DNA of 5,643 bases from Halovivax sp. (lineage in GTDB: Archaea > Halobacteriota > Halobacteria > Halobacteriales > Natrialbaceae): contig SLIS01000075.1 of NCBI GenBank assembly GCA_007135505.1, positions 1 through 5,643 on the forward strand, given 5' to 3'. The position numbers and the translations under genes are program-made. The first letter of the stretch is position 1, and every line of letters starts with the position of its first letter. Below the pieces are notes generated by a model. It saw only the letters and a program-made list of their open reading frames with translations. It had not been told where the DNA came from and made no database searches. This document shows positions 4,969 to 5,643 of this stretch, in pieces.

Positions 4969-5643
4969 ATGAGAACACGGGGGACGCTCCGGCTGGCGAC
5001 GCGAGGATCGCTACTCGCCAGGCGACAGGCCGCGATCGTCGGTGAGGGACTCGAGGAACGACGGTACGAGGTCGAGCTAGTCCCCGTCGAGACGACAGGC
5101 GATCAGATCCGCGACGAGCTGATTCACCGACTCGGCAAGACCGGCGCGTTCGTCCGGGAACTCGACGAACGCGTCCTCGACGGTGACTGTGACGCCGCCA
5201 TTCACTCGCTGAAGGACGTCCCGACCGAACAGCCCCCGGAGCTGGTTACCGCTGCCGTTCCCGAACGCGGGCCGGCCAACGACGTGCTCGTCACGCCCGA
5301 CGGCTCGACGTTCGAGGAGCTGCCAGCGGGTGCGACCGTCGGTACCTCCAGCCTCCGACGGCGGGCCCAACTCCTCGCGGAGCGACCCGACCTCTCGGTC
5401 GAACCGCTGCGTGGCAACGTCGATACGCGCCTCGAGAAACTGCTCGCGCCGAGCCTTCAGGCCGAACACCAGGAACGAAGCGAGGCGGGGAAAGAGCGCA
5501 AGGCGAACGCCGGCGACGACGACTTCGAACCCGAGTACGATCGGACCGTCGAGGAGTGGTTCGACGACCGATCCGAGCTCGAAAAGCAGGCCCTCGGCCG
5601 CGAGATCGAGACGGCGTACGACGCGATCGTGCTCGCCCGGGCC
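4969..5643 (+). CDS. hemC: Porphobilinogen deaminase (hydroxymethylbilane synthase), partial
   Basis: The first 225 codons are present; the C-terminus lies past the right edge. The cytoplasmic enzyme joins four porphobilinogen molecules into hydroxymethylbilane for haem, sirohaem and cobalamin. Motifs seen are LATRGSLLARRQ (9-20), ETTGD (41-45), GKTGAFVRELD (56-66), IHSLKDVP (78-85; Asp83 matches catalytic Asp84 of E. coli), GTSSLRRRAQLL (125-136; Arg130-131 bind substrate/cofactor) and LRGNVDTRLEKL (147-158). The fold then resumes at YDAIVLARA (217-225). Between 159 and 216 lies an acidic insertion about 54 residues longer than the E. coli loop, with around 18 Asp/Glu; haloarchaeal HemC proteins are known for extra sequence here. 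The cofactor-binding Cys is beyond the window. A GGAGG favours the ATG at 4969. The gene follows the CoA-transferase by 64 bases, probably with its own promoter. Confidence 0.97.
   Translation, partial: MRTRGTLRLATRGSLLARRQAAIVGEGLEERRYEVELVPVETTGDQIRDELIHRLGKTGAFVRELDERVLDGDCDAAIHSLKDVPTEQPPELVTAAVPERGPANDVLVTPDGSTFEELPAGATVGTSSLRRRAQLLAERPDLSVEPLRGNVDTRLEKLLAPSLQAEHQERSEAGKERKANAGDDDFEPEYDRTVEEWFDDRSELEKQALGREIETAYDAIVLARA

Overview
The window looks like a stretch of haloarchaeal (class Halobacteria) chromosome. The DNA is GC-rich with G/C-heavy third codon positions, and the soluble proteins are rich in Asp and Glu. Several starts have archaeal TATA-like boxes about 30 bases upstream and no ribosome-binding site, as expected of leaderless transcripts. 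The porphobilinogen deaminase carries a long acidic insertion of a salt-adapted type. The genus cannot be read from the sequence. No mobile element, CRISPR array, tRNA, rRNA or clear sign of gene transfer was seen.

Layout, left to right. (1) A CocE/NonD-type alpha/beta hydrolase on the minus strand begins at 1085 and runs off the left edge; its Ser-Asp-His triad is visible. (2) A 270-base divergent intergenic region (1086-1355) holds both promoters, a spaced 11-bp inverted repeat and an unusually long leader for the next gene. (3) A plus-strand NCS2/SLC23 nucleobase-type permease (1356-2942) resembles animal vitamin C/nucleobase carriers more than E. coli UraA. It is followed at once by a hairpin plus T-run terminator. 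(4) A 215-base gap (2943-3157) contains a tandem 22-bp repeat with a third degenerate core. (5) A 151-residue two-helix membrane protein of unknown function (3158-3613) is probably translated from a leaderless mRNA. (6) A CaiB/BaiF class III CoA-transferase (3693-4904) follows. (7) hemC, for porphobilinogen deaminase (4969 to beyond the right edge), has a clear Shine-Dalgarno site.

The genes do not form an obvious pathway. The permease moves a small molecule across the membrane, the CoA-transferase activates an unidentified carboxylic acid, and HemC makes the tetrapyrrole precursor hydroxymethylbilane. Each gene appears to have its own promoter, and hairpin/T-run signals follow at least two of them, so this reads as a series of monocistronic units. 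I see no convincing new multi-gene system. The items most worth a second look are the tandem 22-bp repeat array, the SLC23-like character of the permease and its long leader.
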